Positions 34,870 to 42,065 of a stretch of DNA of 42,065 nucleotides are shown here, one piece after another. A model generated the notes under the pieces. It saw only the letters and a program-made list of their open reading frames with translations, was not told the DNA's origin and did no database searches. The first letter of the stretch is position 1. Each line of letters begins with the position of its first letter. The translations under genes and the position numbers were made by a program. The stretch comes from Myxococcales bacterium (lineage in GTDB: Bacteria; Myxococcota_A; UBA9042; GCA-2863065). The stretch spans positions 1-42,065 of the forward strand of contig JADMJS010000376.1 of assembly GCA_018780435.1 (NCBI GenBank), given 5' to 3'.

Positions 34870-35205
34870 CCTCGGACTGAAACGACATCTGCCCCAAACG
34901 CACTTCTCGGACGACGTCCATCGAGAGTCGATCGAAGCCGCTCCGCAGATTCTCCCGACCGGGGCTCGCGGTCCACGGTCGCGCCCAATGTCTTCGCGTA
35001 GCACGTTGAGGTCTCAACCTTCTACTCCAGCGCCACCGCCCGATGCCGCAATCGAGGACGAACATGGGACGGCTCCGAGAGGAGATGGAGGTCGAAATGA
35101 ACGTTCATGGGTGTCGGCCCGCGACGCGTGCGGAGGTTCTGTATGTCGTTGCGCTGTTCTCGCGAGACGTCAGGTGGCCCCGGCTGGGGACGGGTCACCG
35201 TAGTT
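34870..35205 (+). other. right boundary region of the island
   Basis: 336 bp between the STAND gene and the first base matching the RND repeat. No convincing gene: the frame open from 35107 is the pseudogene plus out-of-context sequence. A perfect 12-bp palindrome, ATGAACGTTCAT (35097-35108), shares the GAACGTTC core of the operators at 14537-14620. Confidence 0.45.
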
Positions 35206-37518
35206 GAGGTCGAGCACGTCGACGGCGTCCAGACCGACCAAGTCGCGAACTGGTTCACCCGCGCCGTCGTGCTCGCCGTGCAGCGCCAGCCCGGCACCAA
35301 CACGGTGCAGATCGTCGACCAGATCCGCAGCCTCCTCCCGAAGTTCCGCGAGATCCTGCCCGCGCAGATCGACCTCGAGGTCCTCTTCGACCGCGCCACG
35401 GGCATCCGCCACTCGGTCGAGGACGTCGAGTTCACGCTGCTCCTGACCATCGCCCTCGTCGTGATGGTCATCTTCCTCTTCCTCCGAAACCTGTCGGCGA
35501 CGCTCATCCCGAGCCTCGCCGTGCCCATCTCCATCCTCGGCACCTTCGCGCTCATGTGGGTGCTCGGCTACAGCATCGACTTGCTCTCACTCATGGCGCT
35601 CACGCTCTGCGTCGGCTTCGTCGTCGACGCCGCCATCGTGGTGCTCGAGAACATCGTGCGCCACATGGAGGAGGGCATGCCGCGCATGGAGGCGGCGCTG
35701 AAAGGCACCAAGTAGATCGCGTTCACCGTCATCTCCATGACCATCTCGCTCGCCGCCGTCTTCATCCCCGTGCTCTTCATGGGCGGCATCGTCGGCCGGC
35801 TCCTGCACGAGTTCGCGGTCGTCATCGCGGCCGCCGTCACGGTCTCCGGCATCGTCTCCTTGACGCTGACGCCAATGCTCTGCAGCCGCTTCCTCAGCCC
35901 ACCCACCCACGACCACGGCTGGGCCTACCGCGTCATCGAGCGCTTCTTCGACGGCCTCCTCCACGTCTACGACGTCACGCTTCGCTTTACGCTGCGTCAC
36001 AAGTGGATCGCCGACGTCAGCCTCATCGCCAGCCTCATCGCCACGGTCCACCTCTTCGGCATCATCCCGAAGGGCTTCATCCCCAATGAAGACGCGGGCT
36101 TCGCGTTCGGGTTCACCGAAGCGGCGCAAGACATCTCGTTCGAATCCATGAAGGAGCACCAGCTCCAGGTCGCCAAAGTCGTCGGCGAAGACCCGAACGT
36201 CGAGGCCTACATGTCCTCGGTCGGCGCCGGCGGCCCGAACGTCGTCCCAAACACCGGCCGCATCTTCATCCGCATGAAGCCCCGCGCCGAGCGCCCGCCC
36301 ATCGCGGAGGTCATCGGCCAGCTCCGAAAGAAGCTCTCCGGCATCCCCGGCATCAGCGTCTACCTGCAAGAGCTCCCCACGATCCGCCTCGGCGGCACCC
36401 TCTCGAAGGCGCTCTACCAGCTCACCCTTCAGAGCACCGACCTCGAAGAGCTCAACAAGTGGGCGCCCATCCTGACGGACAAGATGCGCGCGCTCCCCGA
36501 CCTCCTCGACGTGAACAGTGACCTCCAGCTCGCGAGCCCAAAGGCCGTCGTCGAAGTCGACCGCGACAAAGCCGCGGCCGTCGGAGTCACCGTCGACCAG
36601 GTCGAAGCCACCCTCGGCGGCGCCTACGGCTCGCGCCAGGCCTCGACCATCTACACCTCGACCAACCAGTACTGGGTCATCTCGGAAGTCGACCCGCGCT
36701 ACCAACGCGACCCCGAACAGCTCGACTCACTCTATGTCCGCTCCACGACAGGCAAACTGGTCCCGCTCCGCTCCATCGCCACCGTCAAGCGCAGCGTCGG
36801 CCCCCTCACGGTCGCCCACCTCGGCCAGCTCCCCGCCGTCACCATCTCCTTCAACCTGAAGCCGGGCGTGGCGCTCTCGCAGGCGGTCGAGCAGATCGCG
36901 ACCATCCGGGCCGAGCTGAAGGCCCCGGAGACCCTGACCTCGACCTTCCAAGGCACGGCCCAAGCCTTCCAGTCCTCACTGAAGGGCCAGGGCACGCTCC
37001 TCATCGTGACCATCCTGGTCATCTACCTCGTGCTCGGAATCCTCTACGAGAGCTTCATCCACCCGATCACCATCCTCTCGGGCCTCCCCTCCGGCGCGGT
37101 CGGCGCGCTCCTCGCCCTGTGGCTCTTCGACATGGAGCTCAACGTCTACGGCTTCGTCGGCCTCATCATGCTCGTCGGAATCGTGAAGAAAAACGCCATC
37201 ATGATGATCGACTTCGCCCTCGACGCGCAGCGCCACGGCATGGCCCCGGAAGAGGCCATCTACCAGGGCGCCCTAAAGCGCTTCCGCCCCATCATGATGA
37301 CCACCATGGCCGCGCTCCTCGGCACCCTCCCCATCGCGCTCGCGGTCGGCGAAGGCACCGAGTCCCGCCAACCCCTCGGCGTCGCGGTCGTCGGCGGCCT
37401 CCTCCTCTCCCAGGTCCTGACGCTCTACATCACGCCGGTCCTCTACATCCACATGGAGCGAATGCGCCGCTTCGTGATGCGGGGCCGGGCGCCCGTTGTG
37501 GTGCCGGAGATGCCCTAG
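35206..37518 (+). pseudogene. truncated RND pump pseudogene, right direct repeat
   Basis: Matches residues about 258-1029 of the pump at 19821-22910; the first quarter is absent. Three lesions are visible: loss of the 5' end including the first membrane helix; a 6-bp deletion near 35255 (SGT-R becomes T-R); and an in-frame TAG at 35713-35715 where the intact copy has Arg-Glu. In addition the proton-relay pair VVDDAVV reads VVDAAIV here (GCC at 35629-35631), a change that inactivates AcrB-type pumps. After the TAG the frame stays open to the normal stop, with mostly synonymous differences, so decay is recent or the 3' part has been kept similar by gene conversion. No adaptor or channel gene accompanies it. 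Confidence 0.93.
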
Positions 37519-37770
37519 GCGCTCAACCCGCTTGGCGGGTCGCGCTGGTTACCGTAGCGAATTCGAGAATGAACGTTGCGCCCCCTCGGCATTGCTGCTG
37601 ACCCGGCTGCTCGAGTGTAGCGATTCTCTACAGTCTGTGGCGAAACTCCCCAGCCCGTCTCACAGGCTCGCCTTCAGGTAAGTGTCGAAAAGCGTTTCAA
37701 GTTCAAGGCATTGAGTGCCGGCCCGCGCCTTGCATTGCTCTCTTCCCAACCAATCGGGAGGGAAGACGAC

Positions 37771-39726
37771 ATGACGACACGATGGATGTGGATGGGGAGT
37801 GCACTCGCGGCGCTGGCGCTCGGGGGGTGTGAGTCCGGCACGGCGGACGGATCGACGGCCTCGGCCGTTTCGGGCGTAGACGGATCCGATGGCGCCTACA
37901 GCGACGGCAGCGGCGATGGGGGGGATCGCAACCCTCCGTCGAGCGGCGGGGTGGATGCGAACGACGGCACGGATGGCCGGGGCGGCAGCCTCGATGCGAC
38001 GGATGCGGCTGATGGGCGTGACGGCAGCACGGACTCGACCGACGCCTCCGACGGCGCGGACTACAGCTACGATGGGACGGACGGGTACGACTACGAAGGC
38101 GACAGCAGCTACGACGGCTACGACGCCACGGATGGCTACGACGCCTACGGCGGCGTGGATGGCACCGACGGGAGCACGGGGTCGCCGTGGGTCGGCGGCG
38201 ACGACTCCTCCGCGACCGACGGCACCGACACGACCGACGGCACGGACGCAACCGACGGACTGACGCCCGGTGGGAACTTCGTCGACGTCGGTGTGAACCC
38301 CTTCGTCATCGCCGAAGCGGACCCGCTCTCGACCTTTGCCATCGACGTGGATACGGCGAGCTACGACATCTTCCGACAGTATGCGAACCAGGGCCTCCTC
38401 CCGCCCGCGAAGAGTGTTCGGCTCGAGGAGTACGTGAACGCCTTCGAGTACGGCTATGAGGGGCCGACCAAGGAGACCGAGACCCCCTTCGCGGTCCACG
38501 TCGCGGGCGGGTCCAGTCCCGTCGATCCAGGGGTCACGCTCCTCCGCGTCGGCATCCAGGCGCGCCGCATGGAGGACCTCCCGAAGAAGGACCGGAACCT
38601 AGTCTTCCTCGTCGACACGTCGGGCAGCATGAGTGGCTGGGGCGGCCCCGGCGAGACCAAGCTCGAGCTCGTACAGACGATGCTGAACGCTGCGGTGGAC
38701 GTGCTCGATCCGAGCGACAGAGTCGCGATCGTGACCTACGCGGGCAACGTCTCCGTAGCGCTCCCGAGCACCTCGGTCTCGAACCCGTCCACCATCAAGA
38801 GCGTCATCTCGTCCCTGGGCGCCGGGGGGAGCACCGCGGGTGCGGCCGGGATCGACCTCGCTTACGCCGAGGCTCAGAACGGGTTCATCGCGGGCGGGAT
38901 CAACCACGTCGTCCTCTGCACCGACGGCGACTTCAACGTCGGCGTCTTTGGCACCGAAGCCCTCAAGGCGCTGATCGAGGAGAAGCGAAAGACGGGCGTC
39001 ACGCTCACCGTACTCGGCGTCGGGACGGACAACCTCAACGACGACATGATGGAGGAGATCTCGAACTCCGGGAACGGCACCTACGCCGTGCTCACGGACA
39101 GCGACGACGCCATCCTGTACGGCACGACGCGGCTCACCAGCGACATGACCTTCGTCGCCCAGGACGTGAAGATCCAGGTGACCTTCAACGACGACGAGGT
39201 GCTCGCGTGGCGCCTCCTCGGCTACGAGAACCGGGCCATCGCCGACGAGGACTTCACGAATGACACCATCGACGCCGGCGAGATCGGGGCGGGCCACGAC
39301 GTCACGGCCCTCTACGAAGTCATCCGCACCGGCGGCACCATCCCGCTCGCCGAGAGCCTGCCCCCCGATGCGACGAAGTCCCTCGTGACGGAGGTGTCGG
39401 AGTTTACGGAGGGCGAGCTCGTCCGGGTGGCGGTGCGCTACAAGGCGCCCGGCGCCACCCCCGAGACGCCGGCGGACTCCACCGAATCGGGCCTCCTGGC
39501 CAGCGCGCTGGCCAGCGAGTTCTCGCAGCTCGACGGCGCGACCCGCTGGGCGGCGGTCGTGGCGAACATGGCCGAGCTGCTCCACGGGAGCCCCTACGCG
39601 GACGCAGCGGCCTATGGCTTCGTGGCCGAGACGCTCGCGCCGCTCGCGGGCAATGACGCGAAGCGGACCGAGCTCGTCGCCTACTTCAACAACATCGCGG
39701 GGCTCCTGGCGAACACCTGGGACTGA
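37771..39726 (+). CDS. YfbK-like VWA lipoprotein with DG-rich stalk
   Basis: 651 residues from ATG 37771, with GGGAGGGA just upstream. Signal and lipobox ALGGC (Cys20). Residues 21-170 are an extremely biased Asp/Gly/Thr/Tyr/Ser stalk. Then come the VWA-associated N-terminal domain (FAIDVDTASYDIFRQY, VRLEEYVNAFEYGY), a VWA domain with an intact metal site DTSGSMS (Asp282), GAGGSTAGAAGI and CTDGDFNVG, and a DUF3520-like C-terminal part (YKAPGATPE, FSQLDGATRWAAVVANMAELL). This order matches the YfbK/VWA lipoprotein family. It is expected on the outer membrane, with the stalk holding the Mg-binding VWA module away from the surface. Ligand unknown. A strong hairpin follows. Confidence 0.92.
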   Translation: MTTRWMWMGSALAALALGGCESGTADGSTASAVSGVDGSDGAYSDGSGDGGDRNPPSSGGVDANDGTDGRGGSLDATDAADGRDGSTDSTDASDGADYSYDGTDGYDYEGDSSYDGYDATDGYDAYGGVDGTDGSTGSPWVGGDDSSATDGTDTTDGTDATDGLTPGGNFVDVGVNPFVIAEADPLSTFAIDVDTASYDIFRQYANQGLLPPAKSVRLEEYVNAFEYGYEGPTKETETPFAVHVAGGSSPVDPGVTLLRVGIQARRMEDLPKKDRNLVFLVDTSGSMSGWGGPGETKLELVQTMLNAAVDVLDPSDRVAIVTYAGNVSVALPSTSVSNPSTIKSVISSLGAGGSTAGAAGIDLAYAEAQNGFIAGGINHVVLCTDGDFNVGVFGTEALKALIEEKRKTGVTLTVLGVGTDNLNDDMMEEISNSGNGTYAVLTDSDDAILYGTTRLTSDMTFVAQDVKIQVTFNDDEVLAWRLLGYENRAIADEDFTNDTIDAGEIGAGHDVTALYEVIRTGGTIPLAESLPPDATKSLVTEVSEFTEGELVRVAVRYKAPGATPETPADSTESGLLASALASEFSQLDGATRWAAVVANMAELLHGSPYADAAAYGFVAETLAPLAGNDAKRTELVAYFNNIAGLLANTWD

Positions 39727-39740
39727 GCGGAATCTGGCGT

Positions 39741-39784
39741 CCGGCGGCAGTGCGGGCTGGGCGAGCCCCGGATGCTGCCGCCGG
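39741..39784 (+). terminator. strong stem-loop after the VWA lipoprotein gene
   Basis: Perfect 10-bp arms CCGGCGGCAG (39741-39750) and CTGCCGCCGG (39775-39784), with an inner stem GGGCT/AGCCC, begin 15 bp after the stop. There is no T-tract, but position and strength favour a transcription end. Confidence 0.6.
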
Positions 39785-40028
39785 AACCTTCTGGCTTCCA
39801 GGGGCGGACCGGTATGGGCGACAGCGGCCACCCTCGTGGAGGCAGCTGCCGCGCGGCGCGGAAGTGGGTCACGAGCGCACCGGCCGACAGTTCACTCGAC
39901 GACGAAGACGTCCTCGCTCGCGCCATCATCGCGTCCGGACATTTGCCTCGGCTTGACGTACGTGCCCCGCACGCTCTTTGAGGTGCGGGGTGGGCGCCGA
40001 GAGGGCCGCCAGCTCAGCTCGCGCGGTG
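39785..40028. other. convergent intergenic region with a second hairpin
   Basis: No gene seen. Arms CCCCGCAC (39965-39972) and GTGCGGGG (39983-39990) around a 10-nt loop make a possible bidirectional terminator between the convergent VWA gene and the minus-strand lipoprotein, 38 bp beyond the latter's stop. Confidence 0.5.
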
Positions 40029-41000
40029 TCAAAATCCGTAGGCGCCCCACCATGATTGGCAGATCTCGGCTCCGTGACATTCACAATTGCCGTTCTCACA
40101 GTATCCCATCGGGCAGGGCGACGTCTCGGTACAGGACCGACTCGGTGGCGGCGCGGCGGCCCCGTGGCAGAAGCCCGCGTATTGCGCTCCGGGAAAATAT
40201 CCGCTCTTCCGAGTATTGTCGGCAACCGCTGCTTCACTTGAAACCTGATCTGCACATTGGTCGACACTAACAGTAAACGTTTCGTAGGCCCATCCTTCCA
40301 TGTCCGGCTGCGAAGGAGAGCCGCAGTTCGTGACATTCTGAGGGTTCCGAATCGTTCCGGCCTCATCGAAGGTGAAGAAGTGCTCTCCTCCGACGGTCCA
40401 AATCCTCCCGTCGGCACCCACGAACTTGGACTCAAGCATCGGCGCCTCCACTCGCATGAGCGGCGCGGCGATGACCGATCCAATGGGGAGGATGGCCGGC
40501 CCATCCAGTGCCCCACTCGCGGCCAACGTCGTGGTGTCGCCACTGTCGTCCACCACGGCGCCCCAGTCGGCAAGCAGACGCTCGCCGATGTGGACCAGAA
40601 CCTCCGCCTCTGGGTCTGCAGGGGCGCCGGATAGCCACTGCACAGGCCGAAGGCGTACTGCCGCGGCTGCCGCTAGATTCCCTCCGCAGGAGCCTTGAAT
40701 CACCACGGGATCACGGTTCGGGATGCTCGGGCCGTAGACCGCCTCGATTCCGACAATCTCGCCTACGACGAGCCCATCGATCGAATGAATCCAATCGCAG
40801 AGCGCAGGAGCGTTGCCTTTCTCTACTCCGCATTCACCGTCGCCAGCGCCATTCGGCAGGACTGTAGACACGAATCGCGGATGCCCAGTCGGTGGCGACT
40901 CTGCCGAGTCACTGCATGCCGATGCCACCACAACGCTCAATGTCACACCGACGACCTTGACCAAAAGAGGTCGCCTGTCGAATTGGAATCTCGTAATCAT
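40029..41000 (-). CDS. lipoprotein of unknown function
   Basis: 323 residues from ATG 41000, with AGGAAAC shortly upstream. Signal peptide with lipobox ASAC (Cys29). The middle (about 60-220) looks like a small beta domain (GLVVGEIVGIEAVYGPSIPN, EVLVHIGERLLADWGAVVDD, GRIWTVGGEHFFTFDE). It is followed by a Cys-rich tail of about 60 residues (CTETSPCPMGYCENGNCECH), an EGF-like or Cys-repeat pattern common in secreted Myxococcota proteins. No enzyme motif. GC content is visibly below the neighbouring VWA gene. Convergent with that gene; likely surface-exposed. Confidence 0.75.
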   Translation of the reverse strand: MITRFQFDRRPLLVKVVGVTLSVVVASACSDSAESPPTGHPRFVSTVLPNGAGDGECGVEKGNAPALCDWIHSIDGLVVGEIVGIEAVYGPSIPNRDPVVIQGSCGGNLAAAAAVRLRPVQWLSGAPADPEAEVLVHIGERLLADWGAVVDDSGDTTTLAASGALDGPAILPIGSVIAAPLMRVEAPMLESKFVGADGRIWTVGGEHFFTFDEAGTIRNPQNVTNCGSPSQPDMEGWAYETFTVSVDQCADQVSSEAAVADNTRKSGYFPGAQYAGFCHGAAAPPPSRSCTETSPCPMGYCENGNCECHGAEICQSWWGAYGF

Positions 41001-41325
41001 TGTAGTTTCCTGGGTGCATGATGATGCCGGTCCCGATCTTGTCGGTTCACCCGCCGGTGTCATAGAGTCAACGTTACAGGAATGAAGGGCCCGTAGTCGA
41101 ACGCCACGCCCCCAAGACGGTATGCGGTCCCAGGTCGTCCTCGGCCGGAAGTGCTTGCCGCGCAACTAGTCCACTCGCTTCGAGACGGTCGACACCTCGG
41201 GATACCAGGAGCCGCCCGAGGACCCGGATGATCCCCAGCCGCTTGAGACCCACGCGACAGAGCGCTTCACGTTCGTCTCGAAGGATGCGCTCAGGGCGTG
41301 TTTCGCCGAGTGAGCTGCACGAGTC
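41001..41325 (-). other. intergenic region with a coding-like tail (41166-41325)
   Basis: 325 bp with no complete gene. On the minus strand one frame ending at a TAG (41166-41168) reads plausibly as a protein end (SASFETNVKRSVAWVSSGWG, then SSGSSGG and YPEVSTVSKRVD), but it has no start codon outside the oxidoreductase gene. It may be the remnant of a deleted gene. From 41001 to 41165 I see nothing. Confidence 0.3.
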
Positions 41326-42065
41326 CTAGTCCGGCACGAGCAGCAACTTCCCCTTGGCCTTCCGGTCGTGGAGGTAGTGGTGCGCTGCCGCCGCTTGCGA
41401 GAAGGGGAAGGTCCGGTCGACGACCGGGCTGATTTCGCCGCGTTCGTACATGGCCACTAGCGCTTCGAATTGGGGCGCGAGGACGTCGATGCGGTCGAAG
41501 AGGTGGCCCATGTTGCAGCCGGCGATCGCCTTGTTGTCGTTCATGAGTGTCATCGGGCTCCAGCCCCACTTCATGCCGAAGAGGCGGCCGAGAGCGTGGA
41601 AGACGTTCACGGTCTTGCCGCCCGCGATGGACGAGAAGCCGAACGCCACCAGGCGCCCGCCTGGGCCGAGGAGCTTGTAGCTGTCCGTCCAGGAACGACC
41701 GCCCACCGGGTCGAGCACGAGGTCGAGGCCGTGGTTCGGCTTGTCCGGCAGCCCCGATTCGAGCATCGCCTTTCGGACCGCGGCGACGAGAGCGGCGCCC
41801 TCGAGTGCGGAGTCGATGGGGTAGGCGCAGCCGGCCGCGCGCACGTAGTCGTGTTTGCCCGGCGAGGCGGTGCCGAAGACCGTGCAGCCGCGGGCCCGCG
41901 CGAGCTGAAGCGCGGCGAGTCCGACCCCGCCGGCGACCGAGTGGATGAGGACGCGCTGCCCGGGGCGCAAGGTGCCCGTGTTCAGCATCATGTGGTGCGC
42001 GGTGACGTACACCACCGGGAGGGCGGCGGCCTCCTCGAAGCTCATCTTCGCCGGCATCCGTTGGA
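41326..42065 (-). CDS. medium-chain dehydrogenase/reductase (quinone oxidoreductase/VAT-1-like), partial
   Basis: The frame is open at the right edge, so the N-terminal catalytic part lies outside the window. About 246 residues remain. They start in the cofactor-domain entry (MSFEEAAALPVVYVTAH) and include the dinucleotide-binding loop (VLIHSVAGGVGLAALQLA), ARGCTVFGTAS, LDLVLDPVGG, LGPGGRLVAFG and the C-terminal VDRTFPFSQAAAAHHYL with RKAKGKLLL. This fits zinc-independent quinone oxidoreductases of the VAT-1 type. An internal ATG at 42057 is too late to be the true start. Expected to be a cytosolic NADPH-dependent reductase. Confidence 0.93.
   Translation of the reverse strand, partial: QRMPAKMSFEEAAALPVVYVTAHHMMLNTGTLRPGQRVLIHSVAGGVGLAALQLARARGCTVFGTASPGKHDYVRAAGCAYPIDSALEGAALVAAVRKAMLESGLPDKPNHGLDLVLDPVGGRSWTDSYKLLGPGGRLVAFGFSSIAGGKTVNVFHALGRLFGMKWGWSPMTLMNDNKAIAGCNMGHLFDRIDVLAPQFEALVAMYERGEISPVVDRTFPFSQAAAAHHYLHDRKAKGKLLLVPD

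Noticed and set aside
22911..35205. Prophage or integrative element
   Set aside because: No integrase, transposase, phage structural gene, tRNA or attachment-site pair was seen; only the pump-gene repeats flank it.
35107..35715. Stand-alone 202-residue membrane protein
   Set aside because: It is the front part of the damaged pump copy, cut by TAG; its first ~30 residues are unrelated lead-in sequence.
35737..37518. Separate functional half-size RND transporter
   Set aside because: Starts mid-protein after a stop, with no ribosome-binding site and no partner genes. A C-terminal fragment alone is unlikely to work.
37569..37580. Further TetR operator half (ATGAACGTT)
   Set aside because: Only one arm matches and there is no dyad; likely chance.
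37616..37632. TGTAG/CTACA dyad upstream of the VWA gene
   Set aside because: Five-base arms are too short to separate from background.
37828..38270. CRISPR or satellite array
   Set aside because: The repeats are short, imperfect and in frame with a DG-rich stalk; there are no spacers.

Overview
The window is high-GC chromosomal DNA of a Myxococcota-type (deltaproteobacterial) organism. The main pointers are many lipoproteins with short lipoboxes followed by acidic or DG-rich stalks, one protein ending in a MYXO-CTERM-like sorting tail, choice-of-anchor-D/ASH-like repeats, a C10/C39-like cysteine protease, and very large CHAT/TIR/STAND multidomain proteins. I saw no tRNA, rRNA, integrase, transposase or CRISPR array.

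Left part (1-7267, minus strand): a c-type cytochrome lipoprotein fragment, an alpha/beta-hydrolase lipoprotein, and a duplicated block. The block is DUF4143-type AAA ATPase, aldo/keto reductase (AKR) and lipoprotein. The right copy (5192-7267) looks intact. In the left copy (2393-3181) the ATPase is reduced to its last ~43 codons and the AKR has lost 83 codons in frame. The lipoprotein signal peptide is shared by both copies but carries unrelated bodies.

Middle-left part (7402-16394, plus strand): an LVIVD-like lipoprotein, an Old Yellow Enzyme, a strikingly eukaryote-like divergent-loop cyclophilin, a small orphan ORF, a secreted cysteine protease, an 817-residue ASH-like lipoprotein, a lipase-like MYXO-CTERM protein with Cys at the nucleophile position, and a TetR regulator. 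Two copies of a TetR-type operator precede the lipase/TetR pair. Downstream are an unknown exported protein and a tightly coupled RND efflux operon of outer-membrane channel, membrane-fusion lipoprotein and pump (17147-22910).

Island (23238-34869, plus strand): three large genes with conflict/defence domain content. (1) A 1785-residue protein with two alpha/beta hydrolase domains, an M17-N-terminal-like domain, a CHAT caspase-like protease and a helical/TPR tail. (2) A 970-residue TIR-transmembrane-WD40 protein. (3) A 973-residue DUF4062-STAND NTPase-TPR protein. The island lies between two direct repeats of the RND pump gene, intact on the left and a 5'-truncated, stop-interrupted pseudogene on the right (35206-37518). 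This is the best candidate for an undescribed system in the window: sensor/effector modules joined with a lipase-protease fusion, in a segment that homologous recombination could remove.

Right part (37519-42065): a YfbK-like VWA lipoprotein with a DG-rich stalk, a convergent lipoprotein of unknown role, and the 3' part of a medium-chain quinone oxidoreductase. All function calls come from reading motifs by eye; no database search was run.
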